From Micromonospora sp. NBC_00389 (lineage in GTDB: Bacteria > Actinomycetota > Actinomycetes > Mycobacteriales > Micromonosporaceae), in contig NZ_CP107947.1 in assembly GCF_036059255.1 (NCBI RefSeq), forward strand, positions 4,402,001 through 4,466,000: 64,000 nucleotides of DNA. Direction: 5' to 3'. The notes below the pieces were generated by a model that saw nothing but the letters and a program-made list of their open reading frames with translations, was not told where the DNA came from and searched no databases. The position numbers were made by a program, and so were the translations under genes. Positions 9,191 to 17,290 of the stretch are shown here, in pieces (the stretch's first letter is position 1; each line of letters opens with the position of its first letter).

Positions 9191-10075
9191 TCAGAGGGGG
9201 GCACGGTCCGGGCGGGACGGGAACGGCGTGCCCGGCCGCCCCAGGGTCGGCCGGGCGCGGAGCCCTACCGGCTCCGCAGTCACTTCGCCCGATCGGTCGG
9301 CGGGCTCGGCGGTGAGCCGGCCGTTCAGGTACGCCGCTGCGGCCCGGTCCTCGTCCGTGGGGGCCGCAAGCAGCGCGTAGACCAGGCCGACCACCACGAA
9401 GATCACCGCCAGGATGATCGGCACCAGCAGGGTGCTCACGTCCGCACCCGTGACCTCACCCCCGCCCGGATGCAGGTGCGCAGAGAGGGCACTCATCCCG
9501 GTGAAATGCATGCCGTTGACCGCAACGCCCATCACCAGCGCGGAGCCGAAAATCGCCAGGCCTCGGCGGACGGTCACCGCCAGCCAGAGCGCCACCGCGG
9601 CGGCGACCACCGCGATGACAATCGAGAGCACCACCCGGGTCCGGTCGTAGCTGAGCCGTCCGTCGAGCCGCATCGCCGCCATGCCGGTGTAGTGCATCGC
9701 CGCGACCCCGGCGCCGGTGAAGAGGCCGCCGCCGACGATGCGCAGTACGGACACCCGCCCGGTGCCGGCAATGGCCAGTCCGATGCCGACCGCCACCACG
9801 GCGAAGACCGCGCTGGCCGCGGTGATCGGCAGGTCGTACCGGATCCGGGTACCCTCGACGGCGAAGCCGAGCATCGCCATGAAGTGCATGGTCCAGATGG
9901 CGGTGCCGCCGATCGCCAGGGCGGCCAACCCGCCCCACCAGACCCGCTGGCCTGCGCTGCTCGCGATGCGGATGCGGGTGGCACAGATCAGGCCCAGGAA
10001 CGAGCCGAGCACCGATAGCGCGTAGCTCAACGCGGGCGTGATCCACCCGTACTCAAAGTGATTGATCTCCGCCAC
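9191..10075 (-). CDS. MHYT-domain integral membrane protein
   Basis: 294 residues with about seven hydrophobic helices. Three MHYT-type motifs are visible at the membrane face: IWTMHFMAMLGF, VAAMHYTGMAAM and VNGMHFTGMSAL. Proteins of this family are proposed to bind copper and to sense small diatomic molecules. No GGDEF, EAL or kinase domain is attached, so this is the stand-alone form. I chose GTG 10075 (VAEINHFEYGWITPALS), which has GGGGGAAA just upstream; the frame is open further to 10168 but that extension has no membrane character. Confidence 0.85.
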   Translation of the reverse strand: MAEINHFEYGWITPALSYALSVLGSFLGLICATRIRIASSAGQRVWWGGLAALAIGGTAIWTMHFMAMLGFAVEGTRIRYDLPITAASAVFAVVAVGIGLAIAGTGRVSVLRIVGGGLFTGAGVAAMHYTGMAAMRLDGRLSYDRTRVVLSIVIAVVAAAVALWLAVTVRRGLAIFGSALVMGVAVNGMHFTGMSALSAHLHPGGGEVTGADVSTLLVPIILAVIFVVVGLVYALLAAPTDEDRAAAAYLNGRLTAEPADRSGEVTAEPVGLRARPTLGRPGTPFPSRPDRAPL

Positions 10076-10511
10076 GGCAGTTTCCCCCGAAGAATGGCCC
10101 GTGCGTAACGATGTGCCACGGCCATGATCCGGGGGCGTCTCACGAGGCGCAACGGCACCTTCGGGCATTCAGTGCCGTCGTGGTGACTGTCCAATGCGTC
10201 TATTCACCGTCGCCGCCTGCCCGAATGATGAATCAGGCGGCCGCGTGGTCGGCCAGCACCCTCCGGTCGAACGCGGCGATCGCCTGCCGGCCGGTGGACC
10301 GCAGGTCAGCCGACGGCCCGCCGGAGTCGGCGAGCTGGCCGAGCAGGTCGACCACCCTGTTCAAACCTGATGCCAGTCGAGGCCGCCGTCGCCCCTCATC
10401 GGTGTCGCGGCGTGGATACCCCTGGCTTCAGGCGGGGGAGGAAACGCCGCTCCCTCCCCTCAGGGATAGACTTACATGAACTACTGGTAGGATGTGAGGC
10501 ATGGGGGTGAG

Positions 10512-11615
10512 GTGGTGAAGCGGGCGTACAAGTACCGCTTCTATCCGACCCCGCTGCAGGCTGAGCAGTTGAACCGCACTTTCGGGTGCGTGCGCAAGGT
10601 GTACAACCTGGCCTTGGAGGCGCGCACCCGCGCGTGGGCGGTGCACGGGCAGCGCAGCACCTATGTGCAGTCGTCGGCGTGGCTGACGGAGTGGAAGCGC
10701 ACCGAGGAGCTGGTGTTCCTCAATGAGGTCAGTTCCGTGCCGTTGCAGCAGGCGCTGCGGCATCTGCAAGCCGGGTTCGCCGGGTTTTGGGGTAAGCGGT
10801 CGCGTTACCCGCGTTTCAAGTCCAAGCGTAAGTCTCGGGCGTCGGCGGAGTACACCCGCTCGGCGTTCCGCTGGCGCGAGGGGCAGCTCACCCTGGCCAA
10901 GATGGACGCGCCGCTGACCATCGTGTGGTCCAGGGCCCTGCCGGCGGGCGCGCAGCCGTCCACGGTCACGGTGTCCCGCGACCCGGCCGGTCGCTGGTTC
11001 GTGTCCCTGCTGGTCGAGGATCCCACCGTGACGCCGCTCCCGCCGGTCGACACGGCGGTGGGGGTGGACGCGGGCATCACCAGTCTGCTCACCTTGTCCA
11101 CCGGGGAGAAGGTCACCAACCCGCGTCATGAGCGCGTTGACCGGCGCAAGTTGGCCAAGGCGCAACGCCGGCTGGCCCGTAAGGCCAAGGACTCCGCTAA
11201 CCGGGCCAAAGCCCGCGTGGCGGTGGCCCGCATCCATGTCCGCATCGGCGATCGGCGGCGGGATCACCTGCACAAGCTGTCGACTCGACTCGTCCGTGAG
11301 AATCAAACGGTCGTGATCGAGGATCTCAGTGTGCGCACCATGCTGCGCAACCACTTGCTGGCCCGCGCCATTTCCGACGCGGCATGGACGCAGCTGCGCG
11401 GCATGATCGAGTACAAGGCCGCCTGGTACGGGCGGACGGTGATCGCCGTTGACCGCTGGTATCCGAGCACGAAGACCTGTTCGGCGTGCGGGCGGATCAA
11501 CACCGCGATGGCTCTTGGCGTTCGTGTCTGGACGTGTCCCGGCTGTGATGCCGTGCATGACCGGGATGTCAACGCCGCGAAGAACATTCTCGCCGCCGGG
11601 CTGGCGGAGAGGTGA
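10512..11615 (+). CDS. tnpB: RNA-guided endonuclease TnpB (IS605 OrfB family)
   Basis: About 367 residues starting VVKRAYKYRFYPTPLQAEQL, the usual TnpB start. RuvC catalytic residues appear intact: Asp in AVGVDAGITSLL (~186), Glu in VVIEDLSVRTML, Asp in AVHDRDVNAAKN. The zinc-finger cysteines are present as CSACGRIN and CPGCDAVHD. GTG 10512 (or 10515) is preferred over GTG 10494 because GGGGGTGAG lies in front of it. Family members are guided by an omega RNA from the element's right end and cut at the empty donor or target site. Confidence 0.92.
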   Translation: MVKRAYKYRFYPTPLQAEQLNRTFGCVRKVYNLALEARTRAWAVHGQRSTYVQSSAWLTEWKRTEELVFLNEVSSVPLQQALRHLQAGFAGFWGKRSRYPRFKSKRKSRASAEYTRSAFRWREGQLTLAKMDAPLTIVWSRALPAGAQPSTVTVSRDPAGRWFVSLLVEDPTVTPLPPVDTAVGVDAGITSLLTLSTGEKVTNPRHERVDRRKLAKAQRRLARKAKDSANRAKARVAVARIHVRIGDRRRDHLHKLSTRLVRENQTVVIEDLSVRTMLRNHLLARAISDAAWTQLRGMIEYKAAWYGRTVIAVDRWYPSTKTCSACGRINTAMALGVRVWTCPGCDAVHDRDVNAAKNILAAGLAER

Positions 11616-11738
11616 AACGCCTGTGGAGGGACGGTGAGACCCGACCCGCGAAAGCGGTGAAGGCGCGGCCCGGTGAAGCAGGAACCCCCTCGGGCGACCG
11701 AGGGAATCCCCGCCCTTCAGGGCGGTGGAGGATGTCAA
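11600..11738 (+). ncRNA. Candidate omega RNA (reRNA) at the right end of the TnpB element
   Basis: In TnpB elements the guide RNA spans the 3' end of tnpB and the right end, and its guide is the flank just beyond the element. This segment contains two strong hairpins (about 11690-11707 and 11709-11728) and ends at GTCAA. The guide would start CTGAACGAACATGCTG at 11739, part of the interrupted gene. The 5' limit is approximate. Confidence 0.55.
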
Positions 11739-12110
11739 CTGAACGAACATGCTGCCGACGAAACCGTCCAGCCGCGCGGCCAGGGGGTCGAGGGTCTGCA
11801 GCGGTCCGGTCATCGGCTTCAGCCACTCGTGGGCGACGTGAACGAGCTGCTCAGGGAACTCGCGCTGAGCACCGCAGGTGAAGACCATCCTGGGACGGTC
11901 GCAGGTCACCGTCGACACCGAGCAGGCCGTACCGCTCCGGCGGGACCTCGCCCCAGCCCCGGCTGGTCCGGCCGGCTTCTTTCCGGTCGTGGTTGCCGGT
12001 CGATCAACCACCGCACCGGCCCGTCACCGCGACTCCAACCACATGGTCACGATCATCCCAGCCGTACATGTGCCGACCCGACTTTGGGCCTTGTCGTCAC
12101 CGCCGACCAC

Positions 12111-12176
12111 CGCCGGCATCCTGATCTGCCGCAGACCGCACGCCCGGTCAGCGTCCGTTCGTGTCGAGAAGGGGAT
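12111..12176. repeat. Cassette-boundary repeat 1 (complete)
   Basis: Left core GGCATCCTGATCTGCCG is followed by CAGACCGCACGC, a short loop, and right core GCGTCCGTTCGTGTCG followed by AGAAGGGG. GACCG/CGC can pair with GCG/CGTTC to give the hairpin. The right arm ends 6 bp before the stop codon of the leftward gene at 12183. This is the first copy in the window. Confidence 0.65.
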
Positions 12177-12182
12177 GCCCGA

Positions 12183-12986
12183 TCAATCCCTTCCTGCATG
12201 CTGGTTCTCGACAAGGGTCAGCAGGGCGGAGTGCGTTTGCTCGTCGGCGGCCACGACGAGACCGCCCGCTCCGGTGTGAAGTGGCTGGCCGTCGATCCCG
12301 GTGACCACACAGCCGGAGGCTTGGCAGAGGGCGATACCGGCCGCGAAGTGGACGCTGTCGCGTAGGTGGCCATCGGTCACGTAGGCGGCGCGTCGGCCGG
12401 CAGCGACCCAAGCCACCGCCAGGGTGGTGGAGACGACGCGTGGGCGAAACTGCTCGATGAACCCTTTGTCGGTAAGTAACCGGGCGGCCCGGAAGACTCG
12501 CTCGTTGGGGAACGGTGGATCGAGATTGACGTCTACCAGCCTCGACTCGGCCGACGGGGCGAGTCGCTCGTCCACGCCGCCGCGACGCACGTTCGCACCA
12601 GCGCCGTCAGTCCAGAACACCTCATCGGCGAAGGGGTCCGCCGAGGCTGCCACGACGACCTGTGTGCCGGTTCGCAGAGCTACGTTGACCGAGACCAGCA
12701 TGTTGTGTACGGCATAGTTCAGCGTCCCGCACAGCGGGTCGACCAGCCACGTACGTCCATTCCCGCCGGTTCCCGTGCGTCCGCTTTCCTCTCCCACCAC
12801 GACGTCGTCCGGCCGGGCAGCGTGCAAGACGTCGAGGATGGCCTTCTCCGCTTCGATGTCGGCCGTCGTGGCGAAGTCCCCTGCAGACTTCTCGAAGCGT
12901 GTCAGGGTTATCCCGTAGTGAGAGCGCACGACCGCAGCCCCCGCTTCCGCCGCCTTGATGACCAGATCCCGATCGTTGATCGACAT
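12183..12986 (-). CDS. Inositol monophosphatase-family protein with altered metal site
   Basis: 267 residues with the IMPase fold layout: GEES at 65-68, WLVDPLCGTLNYA at 80-92 and LRDSVHFAAGIA at 208-219. In active enzymes the second motif is DPxDGT and the last is WDxAAG. Here the second Asp of the first is Cys86 and the Asp of the other is His213, so two metal ligands are replaced. Function may be altered or lost. ATG 12986 starts MSINDRDLVIKAAE. It is a single-gene unit between two cassette-boundary repeats. Confidence 0.8.
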   Translation of the reverse strand: MSINDRDLVIKAAEAGAAVVRSHYGITLTRFEKSAGDFATTADIEAEKAILDVLHAARPDDVVVGEESGRTGTGGNGRTWLVDPLCGTLNYAVHNMLVSVNVALRTGTQVVVAASADPFADEVFWTDGAGANVRRGGVDERLAPSAESRLVDVNLDPPFPNERVFRAARLLTDKGFIEQFRPRVVSTTLAVAWVAAGRRAAYVTDGHLRDSVHFAAGIALCQASGCVVTGIDGQPLHTGAGGLVVAADEQTHSALLTLVENQHAGRD

Positions 12987-13060
12987 GCACGCACAATAGA
13001 TCGGGCGGGTTCCGAGTGTGAGCTGCCGTCCGGCCCACAGCGGGCGAGCCTCGATCAGAT

Positions 13061-13090
13061 ATCCGGATCTGCCGCCGATCGTGCGTTAAC
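13061..13090. repeat. Cassette-boundary repeat 2 (left arm)
   Basis: ATCCGGATCTGCCG followed by CCGATCGTGCG, 75 bp upstream of the IMPase-like start. No clear right arm follows, so the copy looks partial. Confidence 0.5.
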
Positions 13091-13263
13091 AGTCCGTCGC
13101 TGGTCACCAGGTGCTCTGGTGGGGCCTCGATGCGGAGAAGGCCGCTGCCGGCCGTCATCCACTGGGTGACGCTCTCCGCTGCGGTGAGCGTCACCGTCAG
13201 TGACAGTCGCGGCTCCGGCGAGGTGATTGCTCTGGCGGTCGCACGTGCGCTGCCGGGCGTTCG

Positions 13264-13480
13264 CTAGCAGAGGTTGTCACGCCAGTAGCGGTAGGCCAGG
13301 CCTCGTGCCACCTCAATCGATCCTGCTGCGACGAGACAGGTAAGAAGATCATCCCCGGTCGGTGCGTCGACGTCGAAGGCAACGATCACTGGCGGTTCTT
13401 CACCGACGTGCCGACGCACCAGTGCGCGCTCGTCGAGGGTGGGCCCCGGAACCAGGAATCCCGGAACAGGGTCGGGCAGG
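13264..13480 (-). pseudogene. C-terminal fragment of an unrecognised protein
   Basis: The reverse frame reads TLDERALVRRHVGEEPPVIV, FDVDAPTGDDLLTCLVAAGS, then ARGLAYRYWRDNLC and a stop at 13264. Composition and acidic/hydrophobic balance look like real coding sequence. Its 5' end is cut off where an opposite-strand recombinase tail begins (13489). Confidence 0.35.
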
Positions 13481-13488
13481 CCAGGTAG

Positions 13489-13533
13489 CACCTCAACTAC
13501 ATCCTCGCCGCGTACATGGACTCCAGAACATGA
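13489..13533 (+). pseudogene. 45-bp remnant of the tyrosine recombinase 3' end
   Basis: It encodes HLNYILAAYMDSRT and a TGA. The full-length recombinase at 39625 ends HPNYILAAYMASGT and the truncated one at 14745 ends the same way. The remnant shows that a third recombinase copy was once here. A repeat core follows 7 bp after its stop. Confidence 0.75.
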
Positions 13534-13540
13534 TGAGCGA

Positions 13541-13558
13541 CTCTGCCGAGAAGAGTGC
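13541..13558. repeat. Cassette-boundary repeat 3 (right core)
   Basis: CTCTGCCGAGAAGAGTGC. The tail GAGAAGAGTGC is shared with copies at 19360, 25860 and 34840. Confidence 0.6.
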
Positions 13559-13625
13559 ATGCGTGTCGTCGCGCTGCTCGCCCTGCCCCGTGCCGTAATT
13601 TGTCGCGCCCGGGGCCGACTACCTC

Positions 13626-13674
13626 TTGACGAGGCTAACGTTGTTAGCCTACGGTCCGGCTAACGATGTTAGCC
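13626..13674. promoter_or_regulatory. Two palindromic operators and promoter for the membrane protein/TetR pair
   Basis: AGGCTAACGTTGTTAGCCT (13632-13650) is a perfect palindrome with a 3-bp centre. GGCTAACGATGTTAGCC (13658-13674) is a second one, with centres 25 bp apart. TTGACG at 13626-13631 could be a -35 element. The TetR gene two positions downstream is the obvious binding protein, giving autoregulation of both genes. Confidence 0.75.
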
Positions 13675-13691
13675 AGATCCGAGGAGAGTTG

Positions 13692-14141
13692 ATGATCACC
13701 AGCATTTCCACCGTGTCGACCACATCGGCGCGGTCGCCGCGACCTGGCCGCGATCGGATCGCAAGGATCATGCTGTGGCTTGCCGCCGTCGGCGCCGCCG
13801 GCGCCGCGCTCACCGCGGCCAGCACGGTTTGGGACGCCGATGGCGGGACCAAAGTCGTCGAGACCTGGCGAGCCTACGGCCTCGTCGTCTTCACGGGACT
13901 GTTCGTGCTGCTTGCGCTGGCACCGCGCAGCTACCGAGGTGTGTGGGAGCTGGTGATCTTCCACAAGATCGCGCTCACGGTGACCGCCTTGCTCTACGCC
14001 GCTCACGGCGGCATCGCCGACACCGCAACGATCGTCGGTTGGGATGGCACCGTCTCGGTGCTCCTCGTCGGCGCCTACGTGTTGAGTCGCGGTTGGACGT
14101 CGTCCCCGGACTGGCGCGGCACCACCCAGCGCGCCGGATGA
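13692..14141 (+). CDS. Small integral membrane protein, TetR-controlled
   Basis: 149 residues with four hydrophobic helices (IARIMLWLAAVGAAGAALTA; AYGLVVFTGLFVLLALAP; ELVIFHKIALTVTALLYAA; TVSVLLVGAYVLSRGW). ATG 13692 follows GAGGAG. The TetR regulator starts 22 bp after its stop and two palindromes precede it, so it is the likely regulated target. I see no catalytic motif; an exporter accessory or stress protein role is open. Confidence 0.75.
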   Translation: MITSISTVSTTSARSPRPGRDRIARIMLWLAAVGAAGAALTAASTVWDADGGTKVVETWRAYGLVVFTGLFVLLALAPRSYRGVWELVIFHKIALTVTALLYAAHGGIADTATIVGWDGTVSVLLVGAYVLSRGWTSSPDWRGTTQRAG

Positions 14142-14163
14142 GGACACTGGTAGCGATCCCGGC

Positions 14164-14703
14164 TTGTCCGAGGCGCTGGTGAACCGCCGCGGCGAGGTGG
14201 TCGACGCGGCCGAGCGGATCCTGGAACGTGAAGGCCCAGACGCGGTGACCATGCGGCGCCTCGCCGACGAACTGCGCATCCAGGCACCCTCGCTGTACAA
14301 ACACATCGCCGGCAAGACCGAGATCGAAACTGCACTGCAACAGCGCGCGCTCGAACGGCTCGCTGCCGCGCTGGCCGGGGCCAGCGCCGACCTGGCCACG
14401 CTCGTCGCCGCCTACCGGCGGTGGGCGCTTGAGCACCCTCGCCTCTACGAGCTCAGTGCCCGCCATTCCCTGGATCGTCCACGTCTCGCGCCCGGCGTCG
14501 AGGCCGCGGCGGCCGCGCCCCTGCTGAAGGTCACCGCCGGCAACATCGCAGCCGCGCGTGCCATCTGGGGCCTCGCACACGGCCTTGTCGATCTCGAGCT
14601 GGCCAACCGATTCCCACCCAACGCCGACCTCGACGCGGCCTGGGCCCACGCGATCAGCGCGTTCGCCATCTACTGCACACCACAGCCCCAAGGAGACCCG
14701 TGA
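14164..14703 (+). CDS. TetR-family transcriptional regulator
   Basis: About 179 residues. The N-terminal helix-turn-helix is clear (EVVDAAERILEREGPDAVTM, RRLADELRIQAPSLYKHIAG), followed by an all-helical ligand domain resembling TetR_C_33/WHG types. The start is TTG 14164 or GTG 14179; neither has a strong ribosome binding site, and coupling to the upstream gene is likely. It probably binds the paired palindromes at 13632-13674. Confidence 0.85.
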   Translation: MSEALVNRRGEVVDAAERILEREGPDAVTMRRLADELRIQAPSLYKHIAGKTEIETALQQRALERLAAALAGASADLATLVAAYRRWALEHPRLYELSARHSLDRPRLAPGVEAAAAAPLLKVTAGNIAAARAIWGLAHGLVDLELANRFPPNADLDAAWAHAISAFAIYCTPQPQGDP

Positions 14704-14744
14704 CACACGCACCTTTCTGACCATGCCAAACGGAGGTCGGCCTC

Positions 14745-15479
14745 ATGACGGACGAGCGGTACGTGCGCTGGCTCCAGGACGTACGCCGCTTTCAGCCCTC
14801 GACCGTCTCCCGCCGCCTGTCGGTGGTGGTCGGCTTCTACCGCGTCTGCGTCATCGACCACATCCTGCCGCACTCACCCGCCGACTACGTCCGTCGACCG
14901 GTCGTGCCACCCGAATCACCCACCCTCGGGCTGGACCACCTAAAGTTCGAAGCCCTGATCACCACCGCACGACAGTCGGCCAACCCGAACGACTTCGCGC
15001 TGATCGCCATGCTCGGACTCCTTTGGCTGCGGATCTTCGAAACCTGCGGCGCCAACATCGGCGACCTCGGAGAGGAACACGGCCACCGCGTCCTTCGCGT
15101 CCGCGGCAAGGGCGGCAAAGTCGTCCTCGTCCCGCTCCGGCCCGCGGTGGCCAGGGCCGTGGACCGTGCGGTGGACGGCCGCATCGACGGTCCGATTCTG
15201 CGCAATGCCATCGGGGCGCGGATGGACCGGCATGCGGCGACCCGCCGGCTCAAGCACCTGGCTGCCGCCGCCGGGATCCGGATGCCGAGGATGCACCCGC
15301 ACATGCTGCGCCACACCTTCGTCACCACCATGCTCGACGCCGGCGTGAGCCTGCGCGACGTACAGATCGCCGCCCGCCACGCCGACCTTCGCACCACCAT
15401 GCGCTACGACCGCGCCCGCAAGAACCTCGACCGGCACCCCAACTACATCCTCGCCGCCTACATGGCCTCCGGAACGTAG
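14745..15479 (+). pseudogene. N-terminally truncated tyrosine recombinase
   Basis: 244 residues. It matches the 305-residue recombinase at 39625 from ERYVRWLQDV onward, with most positions identical, but lacks the first ~63 residues (SAM-like core-binding start). The catalytic set remains: Arg in LWLRIFETC, Lys in RGKGGK, HMLRH, ARHADLRTT and the Tyr in TTMRYDRA. ATG 14745 has GGAGG upstream, so a product may be made. It is followed 12 bp later by a boundary repeat. Confidence 0.8.
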
Positions 15480-15491
15480 CGACCACAACGA

Positions 15492-15512
15492 GCGGATCTG
15501 CCGATGAGTGTG
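15492..15512. repeat. Cassette-boundary repeat 4 (single fused core)
   Basis: GCGGATCTGCCGATGAGTGTG. The left-type core is joined directly to the right-type tail, as would result from exchange between a left and a right core. Confidence 0.6.
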
Positions 15513-15568
15513 AGTCCTCTGCGCGGCTGTTGACTGTTCTTGCGCGGGCCGTTGAGGCCTGCGGCCCG

Positions 15569-17047
15569 TCACGGGATAAGCAGTCCCCAATAGGCCGCCC
15601 AGGGTAGGAACAGCAGGCCGGCTGCGACGAGTAGGCCGAGTCGGGCTCGGTGGGCATGCGTGAGATCACGGCGGTGACGTCGCCACGACAGCGCGGTCGC
15701 CACGGTGGCCACGACGGTGGCGACGGCGAGGACCTGCAGGACGAGCCAGGGCATCGGGCGGCCGATCAGAACGGGTCCGACGACATGCGCTGCGGTGGCC
15801 ATCACGAAGAAGAGGTAGACCAGGAAACCCAGTGTGGTTGCCAGGCCGGTGGCGGCCAGCCAGCGCGCGGGACGCCGTACCGGTGGCGCGCCGCGGCGGC
15901 CACGAATCCGACGGACGGCGGCGGTCAGCGGGTAGCCGGCGAAGGCCACCAGAAACACCAGCAGGGCTGCGAGTTGGAGCCAGGGTGACTCGTACCAGGC
16001 CAGCGGCGTGAGGGTCGGGCTGGGAATGTGCTGAGGCGGCGCCGGGTCGGCGCTTGCGTTGGGCAGGGCGTGCGTCAGGCGGTCGATCCAGGACGCCTCG
16101 TAGTCGCCGTAGTTGGCCGGGATTCTGGCGAGTCGGTCGAACCCGCCGTTGGCGGTGAGGTACAGGTTATGCCGGACCGCAGGGACGAACCGGATCGTGT
16201 AATGGGTGTTGCCGCCACGCTCCAACGCCTGCCGGATGGTCTGACTGCTCTCCCTCGGGAGGGCTTCTCGGTCCAACTCACCCCATTGGGCGAGTACCGG
16301 CTGGCGTACCTGTTCCCAGGCCGGTGCCGGGTCGAAGAAGGCCTCGGGGAAGACACCCGCGCCGATCGTCATCCGCACGGCGGTCACCCGCATCGTGTGC
16401 GTGAAGGACCCGGAGACTCCGGCGTGCCGCAGTTGCTCGTCGTAACCCCACGCGGTCTGGGCGGCCGGAGTGATACCGACCGCACCGGCAGTGATCAGGA
16501 ATTTCACGTCGGTCGAGCGGCTCGCGGCCAGTGGCGCGACAAACGCCCCCTCGGACAGCGCCCACATCCCGAGCCGGGCCGGATCGATGTCGGCGCGCGA
16601 GCGCAGCAGTCGCAGGCCGGCGAGCGCATCGTCGGCCAGCACCGAATAGTCGCGATGTAACAGGTTGTAGCCTTCGGTCCGCTTGTCGTAAATGAGCGTG
16701 ACAATTCCGCGCTGGGCGAGTGCTTCGGCCGCGAGGCGCAGCTCCTGTCGGCCTCGATTGCCCGCTCCCTCGATCATGACCATCCCTGGTCGGCGCTGTG
16801 TCGTCGACACTGGTGCCAGGACGGTGCCGTGCAGGACCACGCCACCGTTGCCGGCGAAGGACACTTCGGTGGCGGTCGGTCCGTCAGGCGCGGCGTTCGC
16901 GGGAGCAGCCGGAAGGACGAGGACCGAGCAGACGAGTACGGTAAGAGCCGCCAGGATCCGCGGCAAGAGCCAGGCCCAGCCCGTTCTGGATACGGTGGTT
17001 CCCCCGGTTCGACCCGTCACGCTCGTACGAGCCGTTGTGTGCCGCAT
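15569..17047 (-). CDS. Exported alpha/beta hydrolase with four C-terminal TM helices
   Basis: 492 residues. A signal-like segment (ILAALTVLVCSVLVLPAAPA, ending ANA-AP) precedes an alpha/beta-hydrolase domain with VMIEGAGNRG, the nucleophile elbow MWALSEGAFVA and a late VRHNLYL near the catalytic His position. About four TM helices follow the hydrolase domain, with the long linker ending TLTPLAWYESPWLQL. The catalytic domain should face outside. ATG 17047 is preferred because GAAGAGG sits 9 bases ahead; an ATG at 17056 overlaps it. It is divergent from the kinase operon at 17291. Confidence 0.75.
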   Translation of the reverse strand: MRHTTARTSVTGRTGGTTVSRTGWAWLLPRILAALTVLVCSVLVLPAAPANAAPDGPTATEVSFAGNGGVVLHGTVLAPVSTTQRRPGMVMIEGAGNRGRQELRLAAEALAQRGIVTLIYDKRTEGYNLLHRDYSVLADDALAGLRLLRSRADIDPARLGMWALSEGAFVAPLAASRSTDVKFLITAGAVGITPAAQTAWGYDEQLRHAGVSGSFTHTMRVTAVRMTIGAGVFPEAFFDPAPAWEQVRQPVLAQWGELDREALPRESSQTIRQALERGGNTHYTIRFVPAVRHNLYLTANGGFDRLARIPANYGDYEASWIDRLTHALPNASADPAPPQHIPSPTLTPLAWYESPWLQLAALLVFLVAFAGYPLTAAVRRIRGRRGAPPVRRPARWLAATGLATTLGFLVYLFFVMATAAHVVGPVLIGRPMPWLVLQVLAVATVVATVATALSWRRHRRDLTHAHRARLGLLVAAGLLFLPWAAYWGLLIP

Positions 17048-17290
17048 TGCAGCCATCCTCTTCAGATTGTTGGACGCGTCCGGCGGCGCGCCATTCGCGG
17101 CATTCAGACTCGCCTGCTCGCCCGACACGGACCAGGGCCGCCGCACCTGAGGTCGAAGGGGTGCAGGCACCTGAACGGATCGGGGTATCTGCCTCATCGA
17201 CTCCGACCGGCACGGCAAATAGTGTTGATCTCTGTTCGGTAAGGGACGTCCGACCTGGCGCCCGCGAATACGACTGAAAGAATTATCAAA
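17048..17290. promoter_or_regulatory. Divergent intergenic region between hydrolase and kinase genes
   Basis: 243 bp separating divergent starts. The part next to the kinase is AT-rich for this genome (GAAAGAATTATCAAAATG). It must hold promoters for both units; I see no strong dyad. Confidence 0.4.

Larger units (their letters stand above)
10374..11738 (+). mobile_element. IS200/IS605-type element carrying only tnpB
   Basis: The limits are deduced from the interrupted reading frame on either side (10373 and 11739), accurate to a few bases. The left end has a hairpin-prone segment (CCCCTGGCTTCAGGCGGGGG, near 10420-10440). The right end has CCCCTCGGGCGACCGAGGG and CCCGCCCTTCAGGGCGG hairpins and ends in GTCAA. 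No Y1 transposase (TnpA) is present, so it depends on a partner in trans. Confidence 0.75.
10233..11888 (-). pseudogene. Unrecognised gene split by the TnpB element
   Basis: Two pieces of one reading frame flank the TnpB element. The upstream piece (11888-11739) reads MVFTCGAQREFPEQLVHVAH... to LDGFVGSMFVQ. The downstream piece (10373-10233) reads ASGLNRVVDLLGQLADSGGP... to DRRVLADHAAA and a stop. Deleting 10374-11738 (1365 bp) joins them in frame. The product would be a small ~97-residue protein or longer, since the frame stays open to 12011. I do not recognise the family. Confidence 0.55.
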
